A DNA stretch of 64,000 bases from Zoogloeaceae bacterium (GTDB lineage Bacteria; Pseudomonadota; Gammaproteobacteria; Burkholderiales; Rhodocyclaceae). Under the pieces are notes generated by a model that saw only the letters and a program-made list of their open reading frames with translations, made no database searches and had not been told where the DNA came from. Of this stretch, positions 44,387 to 53,480 are shown one piece after another (position 1 is the stretch's first letter; every line of letters begins with the position of its first letter). Both the position numbers and the translations under genes were made by a program. The stretch covers positions 90,589 to 154,588 of the forward strand of contig JACKMC010000007.1 in the NCBI GenBank assembly GCA_024235595.1. Direction: 5' to 3'.

Positions 44387-46528
44387 ATGCCCGCACATAC
44401 CGCCCACCTTTCCGCCACCGGTTTCGAACCGCAACCCAAGCCGATCGCCATCGGCCTCGCACTCGCACTGTCGATGGGCAGCTTCGCGGCAAGTGCCGCC
44501 GACGCCGACCTCACCCTCAAGCCGGTGGTGGTGACCGGCAGCAGGGTCGAGGCGCAGAGCTTTGACCTGCCCTACTCGGTCGACGTCATCGACGCGCGCA
44601 GCATCGGCGAGGCCCAGCTCAAGGTCAATGTCTCGGAATCACTTGCCGCAGTGCCGGGCCTGGTGGTTCAGAACCGCCAGAACTACGCCCAGGACCTGCA
44701 GATATCCTCGCGCGGATTCGGTGCCCGCGCGGCCTTCGGGGTACGCGGCATCAAGCTCATCACCGACGGCATCCCCGCCAGTACGCCGGACGGTCAGGGC
44801 CAGGCGGCCACCTTCAACCTCGACACCGCCGAGCGCATCGAGGTCTTGCGGGGGCCCTTCTCGACCGTCTATGGCGCCGGCTCGGGCGGCGTGATCCAGC
44901 TTTTCTCGCGTGAAGGCAGCGGCGCCCCCAGCATCAAGGCAGGGGTCCTCGGCGGCTCGTGGGGGACCACCAAGTACGAACTCGAAGCGCAGGGCGAAAA
45001 AGACGGTGTCGGTTACCTGGTGAACGGCTCGCGCTTCGACACCGACGGCTTCCGCCACCACAGCGCCGCCAGCCGCGACCAGAGCTTCGCCAAGATCACG
45101 CTCAGGCCCGACCAGGACAGCAAGCTCAACTTCATTGCCGCCACCCTCCATCAGGCCGACACCCAGGATCCGCAAGGCATTACCTGGGACACCTTCCAAG
45201 TGGACCGGCGCGCGGTCGAAAGCGCCGCCACCGACTACAACGTGCGCAAGAACATCGACAACGTGCAAGGTGGCATGAACTACGAGCGCCGCATCGGCGC
45301 CGGCACGCTGCAACTCTCCGCCTATGTGGGCAGGCGCAGCGTGCTGCAGTACCAGTCGATCCCGACCTTCGTGCAGAACATCGTCACGCGCCCCGGCCAA
45401 GCCGGCGGGGTGATCGACTTCGAACGCGAATTCCACGGGCTGTCGGCACGCTGGATCCATACCCTCGCTGCACTAGGCGGCGAGCTGACCCTCACTGGCG
45501 GTGTCGACTACGACCGCTCCCGGGACGACCGCCAGGGCTACGAGAACTTTCTCGGCTCGGCCACTGCGCCGACGGTAATCGGCGTGCGGGGCAACCTGCG
45601 GCGTGACGAAATCGACACCGTCACAAGCCTCGACCCCTATCTGCAGGCGAGCTGGAAACGCGGCAAATGGGGCCTGCAGGCCGGCCTGCGCCACAGCCAT
45701 GTCGAAACCGAGGTCGACGACAGGTACCTCGCCAATGGCGACGACAGTGGCAGCGTGAGTTTCAACAAGACGACCCCGGCCGTCGGCGTCACCTACGAGC
45801 TGAATCCCGCTCTCAACCTCTACGCCAGCGCCGCCAGGGGCTACGAGACACCGACGCTGGGCGAGATGGCCTATTCGGCCGGCGGCACCGGCTTCAACCT
45901 CGGCCTCAAGCCGTCGACCAGTACCCAGTACGAATTCGGCGCCAAGGCTTTCGTCGGCGATTACACCCGGCTCAACGTCGCGGTTTTCCAGATCAATACG
46001 GATGACGAAATCGTCTCGGCCGGCGCCACCGGTGGCCGCACCTATTACACCAATGCGGCCTCGACCCTGCGCCAGGGCCTGGAGGTGGCGGTGGATTCGG
46101 AGTTTTCACAGCGATGGCGCGGCAAATTCGCCTTTACCCACATGCGCGCCGTCTATGATGCCAGCGACAGCGGCATCGATGACGGCAAGCGCCTGCCGGC
46201 GATACCGGCCACCAGTGTCTATGGCGAACTCGCCTGGCAGCCCCTTCAAGGCCTGAGCACCGCGCTCGAAGCGGTCTACCGCAGCCGCGTGTTCGTTAAC
46301 GACGCCAACGACGAGCAGGTTGCGCCGAGCTATACGCTGTTCAACCTGCGCGTCGCGGCCACCCAGACCCAGGGGCCGTGGCAGTTCCAGCAGATGTTGC
46401 GCCTCGACAACCTGTTCGACCGCACCTATGTCGGCTCGGTGATCGTCAATGACAGCAACGGCAAGTTCTACGAACCCGGCCCGGGCTTCAGTGCCTATGC
46501 CGGCGTGAGCGCACGCTACAGCTTCTGA
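44387..46528 (+). CDS. TonB-dependent outer-membrane receptor
   Basis: Receptor of 713 residues, probably for a siderophore or metal complex: signal peptide (ALALSMGSFAASAA), TonB-box-like LKPVVVTGSR, plug domain (about 50-165: SRGFGARAAFGVRGIKL, RGPFSTVYGAGSGGVIQLF) and a barrel ending in SARYSF with the terminal Phe expected by the Bam complex. It has its own leader and no ligand-processing genes beside it, so the substrate stays open. It is distinct in sequence from the receptor at 17963. Confidence 0.9.
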   Translation: MPAHTAHLSATGFEPQPKPIAIGLALALSMGSFAASAADADLTLKPVVVTGSRVEAQSFDLPYSVDVIDARSIGEAQLKVNVSESLAAVPGLVVQNRQNYAQDLQISSRGFGARAAFGVRGIKLITDGIPASTPDGQGQAATFNLDTAERIEVLRGPFSTVYGAGSGGVIQLFSREGSGAPSIKAGVLGGSWGTTKYELEAQGEKDGVGYLVNGSRFDTDGFRHHSAASRDQSFAKITLRPDQDSKLNFIAATLHQADTQDPQGITWDTFQVDRRAVESAATDYNVRKNIDNVQGGMNYERRIGAGTLQLSAYVGRRSVLQYQSIPTFVQNIVTRPGQAGGVIDFEREFHGLSARWIHTLAALGGELTLTGGVDYDRSRDDRQGYENFLGSATAPTVIGVRGNLRRDEIDTVTSLDPYLQASWKRGKWGLQAGLRHSHVETEVDDRYLANGDDSGSVSFNKTTPAVGVTYELNPALNLYASAARGYETPTLGEMAYSAGGTGFNLGLKPSTSTQYEFGAKAFVGDYTRLNVAVFQINTDDEIVSAGATGGRTYYTNAASTLRQGLEVAVDSEFSQRWRGKFAFTHMRAVYDASDSGIDDGKRLPAIPATSVYGELAWQPLQGLSTALEAVYRSRVFVNDANDEQVAPSYTLFNLRVAATQTQGPWQFQQMLRLDNLFDRTYVGSVIVNDSNGKFYEPGPGFSAYAGVSARYSF

Positions 46529-47495
46529 TCGTTCCTGGCATCCCGATTGCAGCCGCCTTTCGCACCCTTCGCGGCCCGTCGCTGGCGCTCGCCGCGGATC
46601 AAGCGCTGCGGCACGGTCGCGGCACGGGCATGGATGCCGTTGCGGCGCGCAGGCCTTTGCGCGCACGGGGCCCTGGAGAGCACGCCATATGCCTTGGCGA
46701 TCGCCGCCCCGGGGCGAGGCGGTCAAGGGCCGGAAGTCGCGCGCCCGCAGCTGCCCCCTGACGCCGGGCTCACGGGCGAGTCCTCCACGTTTTCGAGGCT
46801 GAGAATGCGCTGAAGACGCGCGTGTCTCGCCCTGCGCGCCGCGCTCGAGCAAGCACGTCGAGCGCGCGCGCCGCCGTGGCAGCAGTTGTTCGGGCTGGCC
46901 CCGGGAGCGCGGGCTTGCAGCCGTCAGGCAGTGGCCGAAGCGCCACTTCCAATCGCGCCGCAATCGGATCGCACTAACCTGCCCCCTGTCCTTCCGCCGC
47001 CATGCCCGAGGCAGTGTCCTCGCGCGGTGGTGCGACGTGCGCCCCGGGGATCGAACTGGCGCGTCACACGCGAGCGATTGTGTGAGCACCGACGCCTTCG
47101 AGCCGGTTCGGGTTCTTGCACACCTGTCGTTCCGCAACCCCGTTCGCGGCGGCATGCCCGCCCGCCAATGGGCGCAAGCAATTGCTCCAACTTGCACCAG
47201 GCATTCTTTCCCCGGCTGTTTCGTGGAGCACTCCCGCCTGCTCCATTCCGTCACAGTCGCCCGCTCCGTACAAGCCACCGATCCACAAGAATGAATTTTC
47301 GGAAAAGCGCGCAACGCCACGGCATCTCGCCCGGCTTCCAGCACATCGGCATGGCGCGCCAGACCCTTCGGCACAGGCCTTGCGATTCGCCTGATGCGTT
47401 ACGGCGCGCAGGCCCGGACTCACCGCCGGCCTGCCAAGGGAGGGCGCCGCACATCGGTGCGGCGCAGATCAAGAGCAAACATACGGAGACAATCC
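46529..47495 (+). other. 967-bp region without a convincing gene
   Basis: Open frames here are Arg/Pro/Ser-rich on both strands with no recognisable motif or ribosome-binding site, so I call none. The base composition resembles decayed or untranslated sequence rather than a transferred segment. The only structured element seen is the promoter-like site at 47370-47385 and the porin leader downstream of it. Remnants of a lost regulator gene are possible but not demonstrable. Confidence 0.5.
47370..47385 (+). promoter_or_regulatory. Candidate sigma-54 promoter before the porin gene
   Basis: CGGCACAGGCCTTGCG keeps the GG and TTGC cores at the right spacing but differs from the consensus at three flanking positions. 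The start would be near 47396, with a leader of about 100 bases. Suggestive only. Confidence 0.35.
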
Positions 47496-48665
47496 ATGAA
47501 AAAATCAACCATTGCCAAGCTTGCGGGCCTGGCCTTCATTTCCGCAGCCGGCAGCGCCCACGCGGTCAGCTTCACCCAGGGCGATGCGACCCTGGACATC
47601 AATGGCACCATCAACGGCTTCTACTCGTTCCGCTCGGTCGATGACAACGGCGCGAAAACGGATAACTCGGCGCTCACCAACGGCCTGCTGCCCGGCTGGA
47701 TAAACTTCGTATTCACCACCAAGACCGAGGGCATGGACATCAAGGCCCACGTCGGCCTTGCCCCCGGCATCAACGATTCGTCCAGCGTGGTCGGCTTGCC
47801 CACCGCACCCGGCGCCGGCGCAACTGCCGGCACCACCAGCCCGTTCTCGCAGATCGACGTGCGCAATCTGTATTTTCAGTTCGGCAACGACAGCATGGGT
47901 ACGGTCAAGTTCGGTCGCGACATCGGTCTGTTCGGGCAGAAGATCATTCTCTCCGACATGACCCTGCTGGGCCTGGGCGGCGCCACCAACGCCTCGATCC
48001 CGTTCAACACCACCTTCGGCATGATCGGCCACGGCTACATGTATACGGGCTTCCAGCCGCAGATCACCTACACCACGCCGAACTTCAACGGCTTCTCCGC
48101 CTCCGCCGGAATCTTCCAGCCCAAGGATTTCATCGACAGCGGCGAGACCAGCACTCCGGGCGTGCAGGCGATTGCCAGCTATGACTGGAAAGGCGCGACG
48201 CCTGGTTCGGTATGGGGCGGCGTGGTGCACCAGAGCACCGACGGCGGGGTGGCCGACACCCCGACCTTCAACGCACGTGGCTTCGAGCTCGGCGCCAAGG
48301 TGGGCTATGGCAACTTCGAGGCCGTGGTGTACGGCTTCGACGGCAAGGGCCTGGGCCTGTCCACCGTGGGCGCACAGTTTTTCTCCCCCTTCGGTGAAAC
48401 CGACGGCCAGGGCTACTTCCTGCAGGGCACCTACAAGTTCGGCAAGACCAAGGTCGGCCTCAACTACGGCGAGAACAAGGACAAGGGCGGTTCGCTCACA
48501 GAGACCAACAAGAGCCGCGGCGTGACGCTGGGCGTCTATCACACCCTGAACAAGTACATCACCCTGGTGGGCGAGTACAACCAGGAGAAGAAGAGCGGCG
48601 CGGATCTATATGGCGACAGCTTCAAGGCCCGCACCATCTCGCTGGGCGGCATCATCTTCTTCTGA
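47496..48665 (+). CDS. Outer-membrane porin
   Basis: Porin of 389 residues. Signal peptide KLAGLAFISAAGSAHA, then a Gly- and aromatic-rich beta-barrel with alternating strands (NGFYSFRS, GWINFVFTT, RNLYFQFGNDSMGTVKFGRDIGLF) ending in LGGIIFF with a terminal Phe. RNLYFQFGN..G.VKFGRD is typical of trimeric general porins. The substrate is unknown. It follows a long gap with a possible sigma-54 site, and a terminator separates it from the pqqB region. Confidence 0.88.
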   Translation: MKKSTIAKLAGLAFISAAGSAHAVSFTQGDATLDINGTINGFYSFRSVDDNGAKTDNSALTNGLLPGWINFVFTTKTEGMDIKAHVGLAPGINDSSSVVGLPTAPGAGATAGTTSPFSQIDVRNLYFQFGNDSMGTVKFGRDIGLFGQKIILSDMTLLGLGGATNASIPFNTTFGMIGHGYMYTGFQPQITYTTPNFNGFSASAGIFQPKDFIDSGETSTPGVQAIASYDWKGATPGSVWGGVVHQSTDGGVADTPTFNARGFELGAKVGYGNFEAVVYGFDGKGLGLSTVGAQFFSPFGETDGQGYFLQGTYKFGKTKVGLNYGENKDKGGSLTETNKSRGVTLGVYHTLNKYITLVGEYNQEKKSGADLYGDSFKARTISLGGIIFF

Positions 48666-48740
48666 GGCCGCGGCGGTGCCGGGGACCTCGATGCTCGTTT
48701 TCTCGCGTCCTGTCTCCGGCATCTTTCTTCCTCGTGATTG

Positions 48741-48763
48741 CGGCGCCTCCCGGCGCCGTTCTT
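48741..48763 (+). terminator. Probable rho-independent terminator of the porin gene
   Basis: A 7-bp stem (CGGCGCC with GGCGCCG, loop TCCC) is followed by TTCTT, 76 bases after the porin stop. Confidence 0.6.
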
Positions 48764-48868
48764 CCGGTGCGGACAACTCAAGAAATTCGCCAATGACGAC
48801 CAGCTGGCATCTGCATGCCGCCGACGAAGAAATACGGGATGACGAGAGCATGATCAAGGAGCGACACC

Positions 48869-49051
48869 ATGTCCGTGCCGTTGATTGCCGACACGCTGCC
48901 GGTGCAGAGGATTGCGGAACCGAGCTGTCGCAGCCCACTCGCTTGCAGTTGCTGCGGCCAGCCCCGCATCGATGCCGGCTGCGCGACAAACGGGATCGTC
49001 GCCGGTGAGCACAAGGCCATTCTCGCCGCGGTGCCGGAGGTGGTGCAATGA
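48869..49051 (+). CDS. Small Cys-rich protein coupled to pqqB
   Basis: ORF of 60 residues with an excellent AAGGAG seven bases before its ATG; its stop overlaps the pqqB start (ATGA). Five Cys lie in the middle (residues 20, 26, 28, 29, 38; ACSCCGQ). It is not a PqqA precursor, since it lacks the E-x3-Y crosslink motif and is too long. No family is recognised. The ribosome-binding site and overlap suggest real translation; it could be a metal-binding or precursor peptide, or a leader ORF that drives pqqB translation. Confidence 0.55.
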   Translation: MSVPLIADTLPVQRIAEPSCRSPLACSCCGQPRIDAGCATNGIVAGEHKAILAAVPEVVQ

Positions 49052-49965
49052 AGGTCGTGGTCCTCGGTTCGGCGGCCAGCGGCGGTTTTCCACAGTGGAA
49101 CTGCAATTGCCATAACTGCGCCGGGGTGCGGGCGGGCGATCCCCGATTCAGGCCTCGTACCCAGTCTTCCATTGCCGTCACCGGAGATGGCGTGCATTGG
49201 GCACTGATCAACGCCTCCCCCGACATCCTTGCGCAGCTCAAGCAACATCCGGAGCTGCAACCGGCACGAATGATGCGCGACAGTGGCATCAGCGGCGTGA
49301 TCCTGGCGGACGCCCGGATCGACCACGTCACGGGACTCTTCATGCTTCGCGAGCGTGCGACGCCGCTGCCCGTATGGAGCACGGCGCCGGTTCATCGGCA
49401 CCTTAGCAGCGCCAATCCGGTTTTCAATGTGCTGCAAGACTTCTGTGGCGTCGACTGGCACCCGATCGAGGCCGATCCGCCCGTCCCCTTCTCGCTCGCC
49501 GAGCTGTCCAGCCTGCGCTTCACCCCGCTTGCACTGGCAAGCCAGCCATCGCCTTATCCATCGCGCCGCAGCCGTCCCCATCGAGAGGACAGGATCGGCC
49601 TGCTGATCGAGGATCTGCGCAGCACCCGCAAGCTCTTCTATGCGCCGGGGCTCGGCACGATCGAACCGCAGCTCGGCGAGTATCTCTCGCAGGCCGACTG
49701 CCTCATGGTGGATGGCACCTTCTGGACCGACGACGAGATGATCCGCCTCGGACTGTCACGGAAGACGGCGCGCGAACTCGGCCATCTTCCCCAGTCCGGA
49801 CACGACGGCATGATCGCCCGACTGGCGCCCTACGCCAACGCGAGACGGATCCTCATCCACATCAACAACACCAATCCGATACTCGACTCGGCCAGTGCGG
49901 AACGGCGGGCGCTTCAAAACGCCGATATCGAGGTCGCCTTCGACGGCATGAAGATCTCGCTCTAG
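49048..49965 (+). CDS. pqqB: Pyrroloquinoline quinone biosynthesis protein PqqB
   Basis: MBL-fold protein of 305 residues needed for PQQ synthesis, now described as an iron-dependent hydroxylase acting on the PqqA-derived diamino acid. N-terminal MKVVVLGSAASGGFPQWNC, the Cys cluster CNCHNC (zinc site), RTQSSIAV, LINASPDI and LIHINNTNPIL are all typical. It probably supplies cofactor for the dehydrogenase at 13264. No pqqA, C, D or E lies in the window, so the rest of the pathway must be encoded elsewhere. Confidence 0.95.
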   Translation: MKVVVLGSAASGGFPQWNCNCHNCAGVRAGDPRFRPRTQSSIAVTGDGVHWALINASPDILAQLKQHPELQPARMMRDSGISGVILADARIDHVTGLFMLRERATPLPVWSTAPVHRHLSSANPVFNVLQDFCGVDWHPIEADPPVPFSLAELSSLRFTPLALASQPSPYPSRRSRPHREDRIGLLIEDLRSTRKLFYAPGLGTIEPQLGEYLSQADCLMVDGTFWTDDEMIRLGLSRKTARELGHLPQSGHDGMIARLAPYANARRILIHINNTNPILDSASAERRALQNADIEVAFDGMKISL

Positions 49966-50211
49966 AGGAATGCGACCGGGAATGCCTCGATCGGGTGCCT
50001 CCGAGCACACCGAAACGGCAGCACAGCTTCCGCCTCCATGCCATATCCAGATACCAGTCATTACGCGCTTGGCCCTCAATCGCGCCGCGCGCCCCGGGAC
50101 CCTGCGATTCAGCGCGGCAAGCCCGGGGGCGCTGCAGAAAAGGTTGGACAGCGCCGGCGGCCCCATCGCAGAAGGTGTATACCGCTTCTTTTGCGAAGCG
50201 GAATCGAACGG

Positions 50212-50727
50212 ATGGGAACCCGCCAGAAATCCAGCCATTGTTTCGTCGCGGTGCTCGCGGGCCTCCTGTGCGGCATCGCGGCCCTGCCGGCGCTCGCCGC
50301 AGGGCCGGCTACACTCGAGATCGCACCGAGCGACTACGCCCGGGCCCGCGAAGCGCTCGTCGAATCGATCGAAGACGAAGGTCTCGTCATCGCCTCGGTC
50401 AGCGGCTTTGGGGCAATGCTCGAACGAACCGAACCCGATCTCGGCCATCACGGCAACATCTACCGAGATGCGGAGGTCTTCGCCTTCTGCAGCGTACGCA
50501 TCGCCGCCAGACTGGCGCTGGAGAATCCCGACAACATTGCGCTTTGTCCACTTAGCATCGGCATCTACGAGCTCAAGAGCCGACCCGGCGTCGTGAGAAT
50601 CGTGTACCGCGCACCCGGTACCGCGTCGCCCGGTGACCGCGACGCACTCGAACTGCTGGGCAGAATCGCCGAGCGCGCGCAGACCAGCGCGCGCATCAGG
50701 CTGCCCGGCGATGCAGGACCCCGGTAA
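50212..50727 (+). CDS. DUF302 family secreted protein
   Basis: Protein of 171 residues: signal peptide (FVAVLAGLLCGIAALPALAA), then one DUF302-type alpha/beta domain (DYARAREALVESIEDEGLVI, VFAFCSVRIAARLALENPDNIALCPLSIGIYE in two parts). The characteristic CP in ALCPLSI is present. The function of DUF302 is unknown. The start at 50212 is placed by the signal peptide; the ribosome-binding site is weak, and a 7-bp hairpin (CCGCTTC/GAAGCGG, 50182-50201) lies just before it. It converges on the universal stress gene. Confidence 0.7.
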   Translation: MGTRQKSSHCFVAVLAGLLCGIAALPALAAGPATLEIAPSDYARAREALVESIEDEGLVIASVSGFGAMLERTEPDLGHHGNIYRDAEVFAFCSVRIAARLALENPDNIALCPLSIGIYELKSRPGVVRIVYRAPGTASPGDRDALELLGRIAERAQTSARIRLPGDAGPR

Positions 50728-50742
50728 AGGGGTCGACCCGTC

Positions 50743-51177
50743 TCACTTGACCAGCGTGAGCGGCACCGAGACCTTGGCGAGCACGCCTTGCGCGACCGAT
50801 CCCATCAGGGCGCGGCCAAGACCGCTGCGTCCACGCGATCCCATCACCAACAGCTCGAAGTCCTGCTCGGCAGCGTAGCGGCAGATGGTCTCGACCAGAT
50901 GACCGACCGCGATGTGCTGGGTGTAGGGCAAACCGGCCGCATCGAGCGCAATGCGCGAGGGCTCCAGTTCGGCAATGCCCTCGTCGCGATACCAGCCGTC
51001 GATCTCTTCCGGCGTCACGAACATGCGCACATGGCCCGACTCCACGGGAATCTGGACGTTCAGCAGGTGAACGTCGATCACCGCGCCGGCACGCGACAGA
51101 TTGATCACATGCTCGAGCGCCCGGCCCGATGGCAGCGAGCCATCGACCGCAACCAGTACCCGCAAGCTGTTCGCCAT
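50743..51177 (-). CDS. Universal stress protein (UspA family)
   Basis: Protein of 144 residues, a single USP domain. The ATP-binding signature G-2x-G-9x-G-S is complete in MGSRGRSGLGRALMGSVA, and the N-terminal VLVAVDGSLPSGRAL holds the conserved Asp. It starts after AGGAGAGAGG, ten bases downstream of the TerC gene, so the two form an operon. Role: stress survival, mechanism unspecified. Confidence 0.88.
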   Translation of the reverse strand: MANSLRVLVAVDGSLPSGRALEHVINLSRAGAVIDVHLLNVQIPVESGHVRMFVTPEEIDGWYRDEGIAELEPSRIALDAAGLPYTQHIAVGHLVETICRYAAEQDFELLVMGSRGRSGLGRALMGSVAQGVLAKVSVPLTLVK

Positions 51178-51187
51178 TGCCTCTCTC

Positions 51188-51916
51188 CTAGTCCCTGCCG
51201 TGAGCGTCGAGCGGAATCTCACGCAGCGGTGCACTGCGCGCCGCCATTCTGCCGGAAAGCCAGCGCCCCAGAACGACCACCAGCGCCGCACCGGCCAGCC
51301 CGGCTGCCAGCGTTGCGTGCGGTAGCCGGTTCGCGATCCAGTCATGTGCTACCACGTCGCTCACCAGCATGCCACCTGCAATCCAGCCAAGGAGCGCGCC
51401 ACCGAGCACGATCACCAGCGGGAAGCGGTCCATCAGACGAAGCACGAACTTGCTGCCCCACACGATCAACGGAATCGACACCAGGATGCCGAAGATCACC
51501 AGCGCAAGGTCGCCCTTGGCCGCGGCGGCGACAGCAATCACGTTGTCCAGGCTCATCACCGCATCGGCGATCACCACTGTCCTGACCGCCGCGAACAGGG
51601 TGGTTCCACCTTCGATGCGGCCGTGCTCGTCCTGCGCTTCGGGAAGCAGCAGCTTCACGCCGATCCACATTAGCAGCAGGCCGCCCACGATCTTGAGAAA
51701 TGGCAATGCCAGCAGGTAGAGTGCGAAATAGATCAGCGCGATGCGCAGGCCGATCGCCCCCACCACGCCCCAGAATATGCCGCGATTGCGCTGATGCGGC
51801 GGCAGGCGGCGGCAGGCGAGCGCAATCACCACCGCATTGTCGCCGCCCAAAAGGACATCGATGGCGATGATCTGCACCACCGACAGCCAGAAGCCTCCTT
51901 CGAGCATGAATTCCAT
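51188..51916 (-). CDS. TerC family integral membrane protein
   Basis: Membrane protein of 242 residues with about seven helices. Family motifs IAIDVLLGGDNAVVIAL (near residue 17) and IADAVMSLDNVIAVA (near residue 122) put conserved Asp/Asn residues in the membrane, a metal-ion exporter-like pattern. Members are linked to tellurite resistance or Mn2+ export; no other ter genes are present. No yybP-ykoY motif was seen in its leader. Confidence 0.87.
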   Translation of the reverse strand: MEFMLEGGFWLSVVQIIAIDVLLGGDNAVVIALACRRLPPHQRNRGIFWGVVGAIGLRIALIYFALYLLALPFLKIVGGLLLMWIGVKLLLPEAQDEHGRIEGGTTLFAAVRTVVIADAVMSLDNVIAVAAAAKGDLALVIFGILVSIPLIVWGSKFVLRLMDRFPLVIVLGGALLGWIAGGMLVSDVVAHDWIANRLPHATLAAGLAGAALVVVLGRWLSGRMAARSAPLREIPLDAHGRD

Positions 51917-52125
51917 GTTCCATCCCGCATCAAGATTGCAGCTCGCCCGCGGCGAGCGAAGGCTGCGACTGTAACTTGCCCGAGCCAGCGCACCAAGTGC
52001 ACCACGGCGAGCGGCGGATGACTTGGCTACGCGCGTGGTGCACAATTCGGACCTTGAACACACTTGAACATGTCCCGGGCGCGCGCATCCGGATTTCTGG
52101 TCACACGGGTTCGAGGATCTGAAGC

Positions 52126-53289
52126 ATGGATTTCGACATTCTCATCGTCGGTGCAGGCCTGGCCGGAGCGAGTCTCGCCGCGGCCCTGCGCGGCACCAGC
52201 CTGCGTCTCGGCGTGATCGAGACGCGGCCACCCAAAGCCGCCGCGGACTGGGATGCCCGCATCTACGCGATCAGCCCGAGCAACGCCACCTTTCTGTCGA
52301 AGATCGGCGCCTGGGAACATCTCGATCACGACCGCATCGCGCCGGTATACGACATGCAGATCCGTGGCGACGACGGCGGTCGAATCGATTTTTCATCCTA
52401 CGATAGCGGACTCGGCGAGCTCGCCTGGATCGTCGAATCGGGCCTCATGCAGCGTGAACTGTGGGAAATCATCAAGCGCCAGCACAACGTCAAGTTGCTG
52501 TGCCCCGCAGTGCCTGCCTCGCTTGCTCGCGACGACGAGAAGTCCAGCATTTTCCTCGAGGACGGTCGCCGGCTCGACGCGCGGCTGATAGTCGGCGCCG
52601 ATGGGGTGCAGTCCTGGGTGCGGGACAGGGCCGGCATCGAGGCGCGCTTCAGCCCCTACGGTGAAAAAGGGGTGGTAGCAAATTTCGAATGCGAAAAACC
52701 GCACCACGGCACCGCCTTTCAATGGTTCCGCAAGGATGGCGTCCTCGCCTGGCTGCCGCTTCCGGGCAAGCGGATCTCGATCGTCTGGTCGGCACCCGAC
52801 GAAATTGCCGATGAACTGGTGGCGCTACAGCCGTCGGATCTGGCATCACGGGTCGCCGAGGCGGGCGACACGCTGCTCGGCGAACTCCACGCGCTCGGCC
52901 AGGCACAGGCCTTTCCGCTACGCCTGATGCGGGTAGACAGCCCGGTCAGCCAGCGTCTGGTGTTGATTGGCGATGCGGCCCATGCGATTCATCCGCTTTC
53001 GGGGCACGGCATCAACCTCGGCTATCAGGATGCCCAGAAACTGTCGGAAAAGCTCGCCGCCCTGCCTGGCTGGCGAGACCCCGGCGACATCGAGACACTG
53101 CGCAGCTATGCCCGCGCGCGCGCGGAAGAGACGGCGCTGCTGCAATACACCACCCACGGACTGAACCGACTTTTCAAACCCGCCAACCCCCTCGTTTCAG
53201 GCCTTCGCAACCTCGGAATGAACCTCACCAACCGGATGCCGGTCCTACGCAATGCGCTGGTCCGCTATGCGGTGAGCGGAAAGTTCTGA
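52126..53289 (+). CDS. UbiH/UbiF/Coq6 family FAD-dependent monooxygenase
   Basis: Flavoprotein hydroxylase of 387 residues, probably for the ubiquinone ring. FAD motifs in order: dinucleotide site ILIVGAGLAGASLA, the DG motif VGADGVQSWVR, and the GD motif LIGDAAHAIHPLSGHGINLG. Which ring position it hydroxylates cannot be told without phylogeny (UbiH, UbiF or UbiM are candidates). It is followed by dsbC in the same direction with a gap of about 190 bp. Confidence 0.87.
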   Translation: MDFDILIVGAGLAGASLAAALRGTSLRLGVIETRPPKAAADWDARIYAISPSNATFLSKIGAWEHLDHDRIAPVYDMQIRGDDGGRIDFSSYDSGLGELAWIVESGLMQRELWEIIKRQHNVKLLCPAVPASLARDDEKSSIFLEDGRRLDARLIVGADGVQSWVRDRAGIEARFSPYGEKGVVANFECEKPHHGTAFQWFRKDGVLAWLPLPGKRISIVWSAPDEIADELVALQPSDLASRVAEAGDTLLGELHALGQAQAFPLRLMRVDSPVSQRLVLIGDAAHAIHPLSGHGINLGYQDAQKLSEKLAALPGWRDPGDIETLRSYARARAEETALLQYTTHGLNRLFKPANPLVSGLRNLGMNLTNRMPVLRNALVRYAVSGKF

Positions 53290-53480
53290 GTTTCGAGGCC
53301 GGGCGCCGTGCCGGACTGCCCCCAAGGCATCCGCCAGAAGGCTCTGGTCAGGTGCCCGGCAGCGACACCGAAAGGCGGTGACTGTCGAGTGAAAAGGGTT
53401 TTCAGCATTCGCCCAGACGCTGGCTGATGCTCAAAGAGCGGTTACCATCCACATCAGGATCGATCAACAAGGAAATGATG

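Noticed and set aside
46106..47374. Open frame of 422 codons on the minus strand across the porin upstream gap
   Set aside because: It runs antisense into a real receptor gene, is Arg/Ala/Gly-rich and has no motif, so the gap is left without a gene.
48793..49008. A 72-codon frame upstream of pqqB considered as a PqqA precursor
   Set aside because: It lacks the E-x3-Y motif and a good ribosome-binding site, and overlaps the better-supported ORF at 48869.
50182..50201. Hairpin CCGCTTC/GAAGCGG before the DUF302 gene as a terminator of pqqB
   Set aside because: No T-run follows on either strand and it lies over 200 bases after pqqB.
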